Source of the DNA: an uncultured delta proteobacterium
Lineage (GTDB): Bacteria > Bdellovibrionota_C > UBA2361 > CAIXSY01
Reading direction: 5' to 3'
Assembly: GCA_903922175.1 (NCBI GenBank)
Contig: CAIXSY010000197.1
Location: 1-35,375, forward strand
DNA length: 35,375 nt
In this document: positions 26,406 through 35,375 of the stretch, in pieces
Numbering within the stretch: the stretch's first letter is position 1
How the letters are laid out: every line of letters starts with the position of its first letter
Notes under the pieces: model-generated
What the model saw: the letters and a program-made list of their open reading frames with translations, nothing else
Told to the model about the DNA's origin: nothing
The model's database searches: none
Program-made: the position numbers and the translations under genes

Positions 26406-27242
26406 CGTCAACCCAGTCCCGCGCTCCAATAGGAGCTCCCGAAGACTATCTGCTTCTTCGCTACTGATGAGGCGCGGGTCTGCGCCGCTGCTAAAAAGCC
26501 GATAGGCCCGACTTACTTCGCGTACGATGTCGTTGCGCTTGGGTGGTTTTACAAGAAAACCGCTCGCTCCAGCCTTAAGACAGTCGATCAGGCAGTCGAC
26601 GGTGCCATAAGCTGTCAGCACCACCACCGGCAGATGCTGCAGCTTTTTGTCGGCGCGGAGCTCACGCAGCATCTCTTCACCGGTCATACGCGGCATACGA
26701 ATGTCGGTCAGAACACAGGAGAAATGCTGCGGATCTTTACCCAACAGATCAAGTGCCTCGCGCGCCGACCTTACCCCTTCCACCGAGGGGAAGCCGAGGC
26801 TTTCCACATAGGCGCAGATAATGTCACGCGGCGAATCAAGGTCTTCCACTACAAGAATGCGAAAATTCTCACTCTTAATGCTGCCAGAGGGTTTTACATT
26901 CAGCAAAATGCGCTCGATCTGAAGGAGCGCAGCTGGTCCAGCAGCTACATCGGCGCCAAAAAGCCGAGCCCGCCGATTCACCACGCCGGCCCCCGCAGCA
27001 AAATCATAGACGACAAGCGGTGCAAGTGGGTTAGCGCGCCACAAGAGGTCCGCCAGCGGCTGTTGACTTTCGATAGAGGCGCCACTGGGAACGCAGACTG
27101 CATCGAAGGACTTGAGCTTAATCCATTCGATAGCCAAGGGCATCTCAAAAATACACTTCACCCGAAAGCCGAGGCGCTTAGCCAGCTCTTCAATCTCAAA
27201 AGCACTTTTACTGTCTCCGCCAAGGAGTAGTAGATCTGGCAT
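26403..27242 (-). CDS. Response regulator: degenerate N-terminal receiver plus canonical C-terminal receiver
   Basis: FRILVVEDLDSPRDIICAYVESLG...CVLTDIRMPRMTGEEML...VVVLTAYG...GFLVKPPKR. Confidence 0.88.
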   Translation of the reverse strand: MPDLLLLGGDSKSAFEIEELAKRLGFRVKCIFEMPLAIEWIKLKSFDAVCVPSGASIESQQPLADLLWRANPLAPLVVYDFAAGAGVVNRRARLFGADVAAGPAALLQIERILLNVKPSGSIKSENFRILVVEDLDSPRDIICAYVESLGFPSVEGVRSAREALDLLGKDPQHFSCVLTDIRMPRMTGEEMLRELRADKKLQHLPVVVLTAYGTVDCLIDCLKAGASGFLVKPPKRNDIVREVSRAYRLFSSGADPRLISSEEADSLRELLLERGTGLT

Positions 27243-27245
27243 ATC

Positions 27246-27336
27246 TTCCTAGCGAGGCACGCCTCGGGGACTTACAGGCATCTTCCCGTGCAGGTGCACG
27301 GGAGAACGCTCGTTGGTCTGAGGCAAAGCCTCCCTT
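27246..27336. repeat. Two element 'B' copies facing each other, plus CGTGCAGGTGCACGGG segment
   Basis: TTCCTAGCGAGGCACGCCTC at left; CCCGTGCAGGTGCACGGGAGAACGCTCGTTGGTCTGAGGCAAAGCCTCCC at right. Confidence 0.65.
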
Positions 27337-27372
27337 ACAGAATATATCGACCAACCAGAGACTTTCCTGGAT

Positions 27373-27687
27373 CTATGTCACCGGACTTGGAAGATGTTCA
27401 ATCTGATCTTCCAAACTAGCCATAAGTATCTGTATCTGTTCTGTTTTGCCAACAAGTCCAGGGGGGCCCTGCTTGACCAGGCACTCCAATTCCCCGGCTA
27501 CCTCGGATAAGCGGGTTAACCCGAAGAACCCAGCCCCACCTTTAAAACGATGGAAAACAACGCGAAGCTCGGCCAGCTCTGCATCGCCGAGGTGTGGGAG
27601 GCGAGCGAGGATCTCCTTACTTCGACCAAGCTGCCCAGCAGACTCGGATCGGAAGATGGCATAGGCTTTGGTTGTGATGGGATCCAC
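27373..27687 (-). CDS. HPt (histidine phosphotransfer) domain protein
   Basis: FHRFKGGAGFFGLTRLSEVAGELE. GTG start at 27687 (VDPITT) follows CAAGGAAAACCA; the ORF-track start at 27756 lies in a palindrome. Confidence 0.78.
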   Translation of the reverse strand: MDPITTKAYAIFRSESAGQLGRSKEILARLPHLGDAELAELRVVFHRFKGGAGFFGLTRLSEVAGELECLVKQGPPGLVGKTEQIQILMASLEDQIEHLPSPVT

Positions 27688-27731
27688 TGGTTTTCCTTGT
27701 AATTGCCCAAAGGGTTCGGGTAAATGGGTTT

Positions 27732-27812
27732 CCCGTGCACCTGCACCTGCACGCAAACGTACCCGCCTTCATTCGGGCACGGGAACGTTTACGTGACGTG
27801 CAGGTGCACGGG
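27732..27812. repeat. Imperfect palindrome CCCGTGCACCTGCACCTGCACG...CGTGCAGGTGCACGGG
   Basis: Outer arms CCCGTGCACCTGCAC(G) match; inner AAACGT/ACGTTT and CCCG/CGGG also pair; one arm carries an extra CTGCAC unit. Confidence 0.75.
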
Positions 27813-27992
27813 TTTTATCCAGAGTTAAGGAGCAAGGCCCCCTCCGCTAACACCCCGAATAGATATACCCTATTCTACTGCACCCCAGGGTGGAAGGCCC
27901 CCACTTTCCTTATTAGTGAATATGAATTACTAATGTATAAGGGCGTCTAAGATAAGGCTCTGAATTTTCTCCTCTTTTGTTTGGAAGGTACT

Positions 27993-29144
27993 ATGAAGAA
28001 AGCTATTCCAGTAATTGCAGTGCTGATAATTGCAGCGGTTGTATTCTACTTTATCAATTCAAGCACATCACTTACCGGCCCTACGGCAACACAGCCAAAG
28101 ACTGCCAAGGTTCAAACGTCAACACCATCGTCACCCGGAGGTGAAAACAGTGTCGTTGTTCAACCTGGTACAGCAGATACCAAGGCCGCCAAAGTTGATG
28201 GTGAGTCAGATACCGAAGAGAGCGAGGCCCAGGAGAAGAGCGCCCTTGAATCCTATAAAACAGCCGATGATGCCTTTAAGGCGATTCGCGCTGGCGCCGT
28301 TGATTTTGATGATCGCATCTTAGAGCAGTTTACAGAGCTGGGCGAGGACTGCTCATGGTGTGATCAAGTTTACACCCAAGTGAAAGAGATGATGCTGACT
28401 CCAGAAACACCAGCGGAGCAGAGAAGCTACTATGCCGAACTTTTAGCCGTCAGCGGACGCGTTTCGAATGTCACAGCACTGGTTGACGCGATCAAGGCAG
28501 CCCCGAATCAGGAAACAGCCGATTCGCTGAGCGAAGCCCTTGAGCTTACCGTTGGCAAAAATGATGTAACCCAGTACCTCGGCGACCAATTAAGCACATC
28601 CGGTGACAGCCTTAAGGAGTCTTTGGTTGCTGCTCTAACGAACCAGGGAACACGCCTCGCTGCCGACATCCTCTATAAAGCCACGGTCGAGAAGGGCGAC
28701 CCCGATGGCTTTTACGCACTCGGCATCGGTCTTGGCGAACTCGTGCCCGATGAGTCGAGCATGCCGTACTTGCAAGAGCTGGCGCTTAAACGCGATCAGT
28801 ACTCGCACCTAGCGATTAAGTCGATGCTTAACGGCGGTATCGATGGTCTTAAACTGGTGATGAACACCATCACCAACTCCCCCAATCCTGAGTTTGACCA
28901 AAAGATGCTCAAGGACGCCATCGACCATGTCCCCTACGATGACGATACCCGCGACTACCTCAACAAGATTATCGACACCAGTAAGGATCCCCTGGCCGTT
29001 AAATTTGCCAAAGATATCGTCGAGAGCATGAAAAGCACTGATACCAATGACTCAACGGACAGCACCGAGGAAGAGGCTCCGATGAGCACACAGCCTCCGA
29101 CTGCGTCTGCTCAGACCGGGGCACCGGCTCAACCGAAGAAATAG
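27993..29144 (+). CDS. Hypothetical membrane-anchored helical-repeat protein
   Basis: MKKAIPVIAVLIIAAVVFYFI anchor, low-complexity linker, then helical region; start re-assigned to 27993. Confidence 0.7.
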   Translation: MKKAIPVIAVLIIAAVVFYFINSSTSLTGPTATQPKTAKVQTSTPSSPGGENSVVVQPGTADTKAAKVDGESDTEESEAQEKSALESYKTADDAFKAIRAGAVDFDDRILEQFTELGEDCSWCDQVYTQVKEMMLTPETPAEQRSYYAELLAVSGRVSNVTALVDAIKAAPNQETADSLSEALELTVGKNDVTQYLGDQLSTSGDSLKESLVAALTNQGTRLAADILYKATVEKGDPDGFYALGIGLGELVPDESSMPYLQELALKRDQYSHLAIKSMLNGGIDGLKLVMNTITNSPNPEFDQKMLKDAIDHVPYDDDTRDYLNKIIDTSKDPLAVKFAKDIVESMKSTDTNDSTDSTEEEAPMSTQPPTASAQTGAPAQPKK

Positions 29145-29211
29145 GGGCTGCGGAAATTTCGACTACTGGCCAATAGGGCCGCTGTCGACTCGTCGAGGGG
29201 TTAGGCACTAA

Positions 29212-30156
29212 ATGGAGCAGATCCGATCTGCGAGCAAGATTTGGGTCGCTGGGCACCGCGGCCTCGTCGGATCGGCGATTCTGCGCGCCCTGGCTCGTCA
29301 GGGATTTAACAACGTCGTCTATCGCTCTCACCAGGAGCTCGACCTAATCAATCAAAGCGCCGTCGAGAGTTTTTACCGTACGGAATCACCGCAGTTCGTC
29401 TTTGTCGCCGCCGCCAAGGTAGGCGGCATCCTCTTCAATCAGAACTATCAAGCCGATTTTCTATATGAGAATCTGGCCATTGCTTCGAATATAATACACG
29501 GCGCAGCCGAGTTCGGCGTGGCTAAGCTGCTCTACCTCGGAAGTTCGTGCATCTACCCCAAGCTCGCCCCACAACCGATCAAAGAGGAGAGCTTGCTCAG
29601 CGGCGCACTAGAACCGACCAACGAAGGCTACGCACTAGCCAAGATCGCTGGACTAAAACTCTGCGAAAAATACCACCTGCAATACGAAAAGCGCTTTATT
29701 TCGGCCATGCCAACGAATCTCTATGGCCCGCATGACAACTTTCACCCTCACCACTCCCACGTCATCCCCGGTATGATGCGACGCTTTCATGAAGCCAAGC
29801 TGCGTGCCGACCGCGAGGTCGTTATTTGGGGAAGCGGAACGCCACGCCGCGAGTTTCTCTTTGTCGACGATCTCGCTGATGCTCTCGTCCTTCTGATGCA
29901 AGGCTACGAAGAGGTTATGCACATTAATGTGGGTAGCGGTGAGGAGATTACCATCCTCGAGCTCGCACAACTGATGAAAGAGACCGTTGGATTTGGCGGC
30001 ACGATCTCCTGCGACAGCACCAAGCCAGACGGGACACCGCGAAAGGTGATGGATGTCTCGCGCATCAATGCGCTCGGCTGGAAGGCTAAAACTCCCCTTC
30101 GAGAGGGCCTGCGCATTGCTTACCAGTGGGCGCTGGAGAATAAAGTGTTTGAGTAA
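29212..30156 (+). CDS. fcl: GDP-L-fucose synthase
   Basis: [73 protein letters not shown]. Confidence 0.95.
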   Translation: MEQIRSASKIWVAGHRGLVGSAILRALARQGFNNVVYRSHQELDLINQSAVESFYRTESPQFVFVAAAKVGGILFNQNYQADFLYENLAIASNIIHGAAEFGVAKLLYLGSSCIYPKLAPQPIKEESLLSGALEPTNEGYALAKIAGLKLCEKYHLQYEKRFISAMPTNLYGPHDNFHPHHSHVIPGMMRRFHEAKLRADREVVIWGSGTPRREFLFVDDLADALVLLMQGYEEVMHINVGSGEEITILELAQLMKETVGFGGTISCDSTKPDGTPRKVMDVSRINALGWKAKTPLREGLRIAYQWALENKVFE

Positions 30157-30224
30157 CATAACTTCTCTCCCTGTACAGATAGGAGGAGTGCGGTGGGCTG
30201 CGGCTGGGAGCTGCAGCTGCATTA

Positions 30225-30320
30225 GGTGCAGTCAGCAGAATGCTGATGGCAGATCTCTGAAAACGGCTAGCAGCCAGGCGGCACGAGGCACTTTCCGCCA
30301 GAATGCGCGGGTACAGCTTA
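30225..30320 (-). repeat. Dispersed element 'A', minus orientation, 7-unit heptamer array (30225-30273)
   Basis: ggtgcag tcagcag aatgctg atggcag atctctg aaaacgg ctagcag, then head-like ...CCGCCAGAATGCGCGGGTACAGCTTAAC. Confidence 0.65.
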
Positions 30321-30374
30321 ACAAGGGAGTTACCCCCGATTGAACTCTTCCCCCTTTTCCGCTAGCCTCCCCTC

Positions 30375-31385
30375 GTGACTACGACATCAACCAAACCAAC
30401 CATCCTCCTGACCGGCGGCGCCGGCTACATCGGCAGCTGCACAGCTCTTTGTCTACGCGATGCAGGGTATGCAGTAGTCATCTTGGATAACCTATCAAGG
30501 GGCCATAAAGAAACCATCGAGGCACTCAATCTGCCGTTTATCGAGGGATCGGTTGGTGACACCGCCCTCGTTCAATCACTCTGCAAAAAATACCAGCCGC
30601 AAGCGGTCGTCCACTTTGCGGCGTTAGCCTACGTCGGCGAATCGGTGCACGATCCCGAAAAGTACTTTCTCAACAACACCCGTGACACGCTCAATTTTCT
30701 TTCGGCACTACGCGCCGGAGGCGTCTCGCGCTTCGTTTTCTCATCGACCTGCGCCACGTATGGTATCGTCCCCTCGCCCATAGCCGAGACCAGCTCACAA
30801 ACACCGGTTAACCCCTATGGCCGCACAAAGTTGGCGGTCGAATTCGCCATCAAAGACTACGGCGCGGCCTACAATTTCCCGCACGTAATTTTTCGCTACT
30901 TTAATGTCGCCGGATGCCACCATTCCCAGCTTGTTGGTGAGCGTCACGACCCAGAAACGCACCTTATTCCGCGAGCGATCCTGGCCACGCAGGGAGAGCC
31001 GCCTCTCGATCTCTTCGGCACGGACTATCCCACCCCCGACGGCACATGCATCCGCGACTACATCCATGTCGAGGACGTCGCCGCTGCCCATGTGCAGGCC
31101 GTCGCCTACCTCCTCGGCGGCGGCCCCTCACAGATCCTCAATATAGGCACCGGCCAAGGCCACTCCGTACGAGAGGTTATCGGTATGGTAGAGAAGATCT
31201 CGGGCAAACAGGTCCCCGTAATCGTGGCCCCACGCCGCGCCGGCGACCCGCCAGAGCTTATTGCCGCGCCTGGCAAAATACAGCAATGCCTCGGCTGGAC
31301 CCCAAAATGCTCCAGCCTTGAGAACATCGTCTCTTCGGCCCATAGCTGGTACTTACGACAGGCAAATCGTGCCGGGAAGCACTAA
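30375..31385 (+). CDS. galE: UDP-glucose 4-epimerase
   Basis: ILLTGGAGYIGSCTALCLRDAGYAVVILDNLSRGH; SSTCATYG; NPYGRTKLAVE; YFNVAG. Confidence 0.93.
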   Translation: MTTTSTKPTILLTGGAGYIGSCTALCLRDAGYAVVILDNLSRGHKETIEALNLPFIEGSVGDTALVQSLCKKYQPQAVVHFAALAYVGESVHDPEKYFLNNTRDTLNFLSALRAGGVSRFVFSSTCATYGIVPSPIAETSSQTPVNPYGRTKLAVEFAIKDYGAAYNFPHVIFRYFNVAGCHHSQLVGERHDPETHLIPRAILATQGEPPLDLFGTDYPTPDGTCIRDYIHVEDVAAAHVQAVAYLLGGGPSQILNIGTGQGHSVREVIGMVEKISGKQVPVIVAPRRAGDPPELIAAPGKIQQCLGWTPKCSSLENIVSSAHSWYLRQANRAGKH

Positions 31386-31387
31386 CG

Positions 31388-32185
31388 ATGTCGACAGCAG
31401 CTTCTACTTTGGTAATACCTGAGAACCTCGACTCCCCAGAAACCACTGAGGCGCATAATCGCCTCATTCGGAGCAAGCCATTCCTGCGTAAGATCTATGA
31501 GGACTATTACCGTTTTTTAGCCACACGCCTAAACACAGCCGCAGCGGGACCATGCATAGAGATTGGCAGCGGTGGCGGATTTATTCGCGACCTAATCCCA
31601 GACGTTATCTGCTCCGACCTCGTACGGGTGTCCTCCGTCCAGATGACCTTTTCAGCGCTTGAGCTCCCCTTTCAGACACAGTCCCTTGGGGCGATCTGCA
31701 TGATCAACGTCCTTCACCACCTTGCACGACCGCGCTCATTTTTCGCCGAAGCTTCGCGCTGCCTGATGCCCGGAGGAAAGGTGCTGATGATTGAACCGGC
31801 GCACACCCAATTCTCTCGCTTTATATTCCAGAACTTTCACCACGAGCCCTTCGTGCCCGAGCAGCAAGCGTGGGAACTCCCCCCCGGCGGGCGGATGACG
31901 AGTGCCAATGATGCCCTACCCTGGATAATCTTTTCGCGTGATCGAGATACATTCGAACGTGAGTTTCCAGAGCTTCGTATTGCACAGGTCAACCTGATCC
32001 ACCCTCTGCGCTACCTGATTAGCGGCGGACTATCCCGCCACTCGCTCCTCCCCGCGCAATTATACCCAGCGGTTGATCTTATCGAACGCCTCATAAGTCC
32101 GCTTAATCCGTTGCTGGCGATGTTTATGCAGATTGAGTTGCAAAAAAATCCCCTGCCTACTGCAGCCGCCTCTTCAGATACGTGA
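31388..32185 (+). CDS. Class I SAM-dependent methyltransferase
   Basis: PCIEIGSGGGFIRDLIPDVICSDL; LGAICMINVLHHLARPRSFFAEASRCLMPGGKVLMIEP. Confidence 0.88.
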   Translation: MSTAASTLVIPENLDSPETTEAHNRLIRSKPFLRKIYEDYYRFLATRLNTAAAGPCIEIGSGGGFIRDLIPDVICSDLVRVSSVQMTFSALELPFQTQSLGAICMINVLHHLARPRSFFAEASRCLMPGGKVLMIEPAHTQFSRFIFQNFHHEPFVPEQQAWELPPGGRMTSANDALPWIIFSRDRDTFEREFPELRIAQVNLIHPLRYLISGGLSRHSLLPAQLYPAVDLIERLISPLNPLLAMFMQIELQKNPLPTAAASSDT

Positions 32186-35138
32186 TCCAACGCTGCGGGG
32201 TTTTAATTGGCGAAACACGCAACCGTGTCGGGATAAGCGAAACGACCTTACTTTTAATGACACCGTTACAAGTTGCGGCGAAGTAGAGCGTGATGTCGAA
32301 CTTTTTGCGCTGCAGGCCACGCATCTTTGAAGCGCTCAACGAGATATGGGCCGCGCCTGCCTTACTCCCAAGCTGGATTACATTCGTATTCGATTTAAAA
32401 TCCGCCTTAGTATTAGCCGCGAAAAGACTGACCTTCTTGCACGCCCTTCCACCATCGACCGTAAAGCTCACCAAGCGGGAAGCCGTGCCTAAACGCGCCT
32501 TCAGCAAAAGCGTGGGAATCGGTGGTTCAATGTCGATGGCGATAGGAGCCGCGTTGCCGAATGCCGGTGAAGACTCTGGACTAGGGTCTCGCCCAGCCCC
32601 CTTGGTGACACTCATGGGTCCAGTCGTCGTCTGATTCCCGGCGGTATCCCATGTGCGGACTTCAAGCGTATGTCGACCCAAGGCAAGACTGCGAACATCG
32701 AACGTGCTAAAGAAACCTGCATTACTCCCCTCGACATATCGAGAGTATGCAGCGTGTGCCCCCGTGTGAAAGAGCGCGGGACGAATGGTTCCTATGAGGA
32801 GATGATCAATCAAAACCTCAACAAGAGCTGTCTGAATATCGTCAAGAGCGAAACCTCGCAGCGTAAGATCATCGTAAATTGTTTGCCCCCCAACCGGTCT
32901 CTCTAGGTCCAGTACTGGCGCGCTCAGATCCTGCGCGCGCGTATGACTGATCGTTATTCGCCCGCTCGAAACGCGTTGGGTAGTATCAAGTCCGTCATTT
33001 GCCTCGGCGTAGATATAGTAGCTTCCATCCGGAATGTTGCTCGTATCCCAAAGGTAAACCCGCGTCGGTGATGCCAGGGTCAGCCCCGAAACAATCAAGG
33101 TTCCAGGAATCGTCGTCGGGGACGTAGTGTAGTAGAGACTAAGTTGGACATCGGAAGCTTGATCGTTGCGATCACTCAGATCATAGGTAATGGCGAAACG
33201 AGAATTAGCCTCATCATCAGCAGCGAGGCGAATGTAGTCAAAGTAGAAATCAGTTGCCGGAGTAAATTCGTGGGCATCGATCCTAAAATAGGGAATCATC
33301 CCGTGCCATATGGGAGTAAGGTAGCTTCCTGGGGCATGCATAGCCGGCTCGAGCTTGATTGCCGTCATGTCCTGCACATAATCGCTCCACCCCTCAAACA
33401 ACATCGTATCATCGCCATTGTAGTATGCTGGTGTCGTTTCTCCGTCTGTACGCCAGATAACGCGCGCCACCGAACCGTTGGCGACATCCTGCGGGCGATC
33501 TATAAGCATGCCAAAGGAAAGATTACGAAACCTGGTTGCGTCGATATATTCCGCAGGAACCTTGCTCTCGAGGCTCGCTTGGTAGGGATCGGCGCTGCCT
33601 TCGGTACTAGTCGCCTTAAAGAAGTCGCCCCCCACTCCTGCCACTGCATTGTCCGGAAGGATAAGCGGAGTGGTGATATTAAAGACGGATTTAATGTCAC
33701 CGACATCATCCATGTTCCATGGATTACCAAGAACGGTAGCCGCAAAATCAGCGCCACCCTTATTATCCGGCTGAAGAATCTGTAGACGCGGCGGATCGTT
33801 CACGTACAATTCCCCAGGACTAGAAAAAACCGCCGGGGCAGGTTCACTAGCAACGAAGCTACTACTGCGCAGCGCAACCCAGTTCAACAAAAAAGTGACT
33901 CCAGAGGTGTTATGCAGCTTAAGGCGGCAGCGCCCGATATCTCCCGACCAACCAGTTCGACCATGCATATCGATCTGATACACGTGCGACCCGACTGATA
34001 GGGCGAAGCTATACTGCCCCATGTAGTTGCCGTTGACATCGAACCACTGTAATGCGGCACTGCCGGCCTGTGACACCGAGAAAGAAAGCGAAAGGTAGCG
34101 GAATATCGCCGTGTTCATCGAAGCACCGTCAAAATTGTTCAGCTCCACCGTCGGTATCACGCTAGTCGTTGTTCCGGAAAAAGTCCCCGCCGAAACCGAA
34201 GCACTAACTCCTGCGGAGCTCCCCACGTCGCTCGACTCCGACATGTCCCATGGATTCCCCTGCAGCGAGGCGAAATCGTCGCTCTGCACAGCAGTCAGAT
34301 AATACGAGCCAACGGGGATAGGTGTGTGACCATGACGAATCACAATCGGAGTATGCGCGGCGGCGCTATTGAGTAGAACGTTACGGTAGCCATTTAGCGG
34401 CGTGGTGTCATCATCGAGAAACACACTAACGTGAGTATCGCTCGCCCCAGGTGATACTGCATAATCTACCGTATATCCCGCATACGCATCCTCGGCAGTG
34501 AGCGTTATCCAGTCAATCTTGATCACACCACCGATAGCAAGGCTCGGGTTGATGCGTAACCCGGTAGCGGGAACTACGTTCCAAGCAACATTTTGACCGC
34601 TCGAAAACTGATGCACGATAGTCTGCAAGTCTACGGTATAAGTTTGCCAACCCGGCACTGTCGCGACTCCCACGCTCATCCAATAGTCTGTCGCATAGCT
34701 ACAGCCGGTATTGACCAGTACTCTGATTTCGGAGGCGTGGTCCGTGTACATTCGAATCGAGAGGTATCGATACTTCGTGGTATCGATCGGTAAGGACTGC
34801 CCATTTTTGCCGAGAGGATTCGTCGAGCATTGCCCAGGCGAAAGAAGATGGAAGTATGCATTGTCAGCGGTTATGCCAGTTGAAAAAACACCCCCACTAA
34901 AATCGAAGTCAGAAAATCCGTAGTAATCTGCAATCTGGATGTACTCGGCTAAGTCTGAACGGCTATCCATATCCCAGGGATTGCCTAAAACCTCGGTGGC
35001 GTAATCGTGCACATAGGGTATGCGCACTCCTGCAACATCCGGGCCATTGAAAGTGACATCGGCACCCGCATAGACAGCCCAGGTCATCACAAGTGTGATA
35101 ACGAGGGAATGCAATTTGGAACTGTAAAGGCGCAGCAT
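32157..35138 (-). CDS. Large secreted repeat protein with three GNPW(D/N)M modules
   Basis: N-terminal signal-like segment; ATEVLGNPWDM, DFASLQGNPWDM, DFAATVLGNPWNM each followed by similar beta-rich text; Ig/FN3-like linkers. Confidence 0.85.
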   Translation of the reverse strand: MLRLYSSKLHSLVITLVMTWAVYAGADVTFNGPDVAGVRIPYVHDYATEVLGNPWDMDSRSDLAEYIQIADYYGFSDFDFSGGVFSTGITADNAYFHLLSPGQCSTNPLGKNGQSLPIDTTKYRYLSIRMYTDHASEIRVLVNTGCSYATDYWMSVGVATVPGWQTYTVDLQTIVHQFSSGQNVAWNVVPATGLRINPSLAIGGVIKIDWITLTAEDAYAGYTVDYAVSPGASDTHVSVFLDDDTTPLNGYRNVLLNSAAAHTPIVIRHGHTPIPVGSYYLTAVQSDDFASLQGNPWDMSESSDVGSSAGVSASVSAGTFSGTTTSVIPTVELNNFDGASMNTAIFRYLSLSFSVSQAGSAALQWFDVNGNYMGQYSFALSVGSHVYQIDMHGRTGWSGDIGRCRLKLHNTSGVTFLLNWVALRSSSFVASEPAPAVFSSPGELYVNDPPRLQILQPDNKGGADFAATVLGNPWNMDDVGDIKSVFNITTPLILPDNAVAGVGGDFFKATSTEGSADPYQASLESKVPAEYIDATRFRNLSFGMLIDRPQDVANGSVARVIWRTDGETTPAYYNGDDTMLFEGWSDYVQDMTAIKLEPAMHAPGSYLTPIWHGMIPYFRIDAHEFTPATDFYFDYIRLAADDEANSRFAITYDLSDRNDQASDVQLSLYYTTSPTTIPGTLIVSGLTLASPTRVYLWDTSNIPDGSYYIYAEANDGLDTTQRVSSGRITISHTRAQDLSAPVLDLERPVGGQTIYDDLTLRGFALDDIQTALVEVLIDHLLIGTIRPALFHTGAHAAYSRYVEGSNAGFFSTFDVRSLALGRHTLEVRTWDTAGNQTTTGPMSVTKGAGRDPSPESSPAFGNAAPIAIDIEPPIPTLLLKARLGTASRLVSFTVDGGRACKKVSLFAANTKADFKSNTNVIQLGSKAGAAHISLSASKMRGLQRKKFDITLYFAATCNGVIKSKVVSLIPTRLRVSPIKTPQRWITYLKRRLQ

Positions 35139-35291
35139 GAGCGCAGAAACCTCCAGCGTTCAACAACTTCTTAATCAACCATTACTTCACCAACCATAAG
35201 GATATCGGATAAACTCTTAAAAGACTTCACGATTCGGAGCGCTTCTGCGGACGTCAGGGCGCAAGAATTATTTTTAACGCGAAAATAAATA

Positions 35292-35334
35292 GGGACGCTA
35301 CCGACTTTCCTCAGGATAAAGTCGGTAGCGTCCC
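35292..35334. repeat. Hairpin element 'D' GGGACGCTACCGACTTT-cctcaggat-AAAGTCGGTAGCGTCCC
   Basis: 17-bp perfect stem, 9-nt loop; second copy of the element at 9728-9776. Confidence 0.95.
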
Positions 35335-35375
35335 GAATGGCATTAAGTTAAGGAGCTAAGTGATCGAAAAGATCC

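Noticed and set aside
30053-30343. 96-aa plus-strand ORF at the fcl end
   Set aside because: Overlaps the fcl 3' end and element A; translation is repeat-derived.

Overview
35.4 kb chromosomal-type window from a bacterium of moderate GC. The gene style (DUF4340 plus Gld-like ABC operon, HNH-protein fragment) suggests a deltaproteobacterial or Bdellovibrionota-like lineage; that assignment is inference only. Most genes are housekeeping or ordinary: PBP1A, a GldA/GldF/GldG-like ABC operon with DUF4340, an orphan CpaB/SAF protein, M20 peptidase, RlmI-like methyltransferase, HemC, YceI, DUF2892, RadC, MetH, several methyltransferases, a receiver protein plus HPt pair, Fcl, GalE, and a 993-aa secreted repeat protein. 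There are two small accessory islets: a nucleotidyltransferase pair at about 9.5-10.5 kb, and BrnT/BrnA plus mosaic palindromes at about 23.9-26.4 kb. I see no CRISPR array, prophage, transposase or recognisable multi-gene defence system. The most unusual signal is a layered population of intergenic repeats. It includes (i) a head plus degenerate heptamer-array element in four copies, two of which differ by exactly two heptamers; (ii) a GAGGC-loop-GCCTC element that abuts the Shine-Dalgarno sequence of two unrelated genes; (iii) a CGCGGCAAGTGCTACG element; (iv) a GGGACGCTACCGACTTT hairpin at two loci; and several long perfect inverted repeats. Other leads are a three-module GNPWDM-repeat secreted protein, a possible 46-aa Cys-containing small gene missing from the ORF track, a pseudo-receiver/receiver protein with an HPt partner, and an HNH-endonuclease remnant beside a G20 tract.
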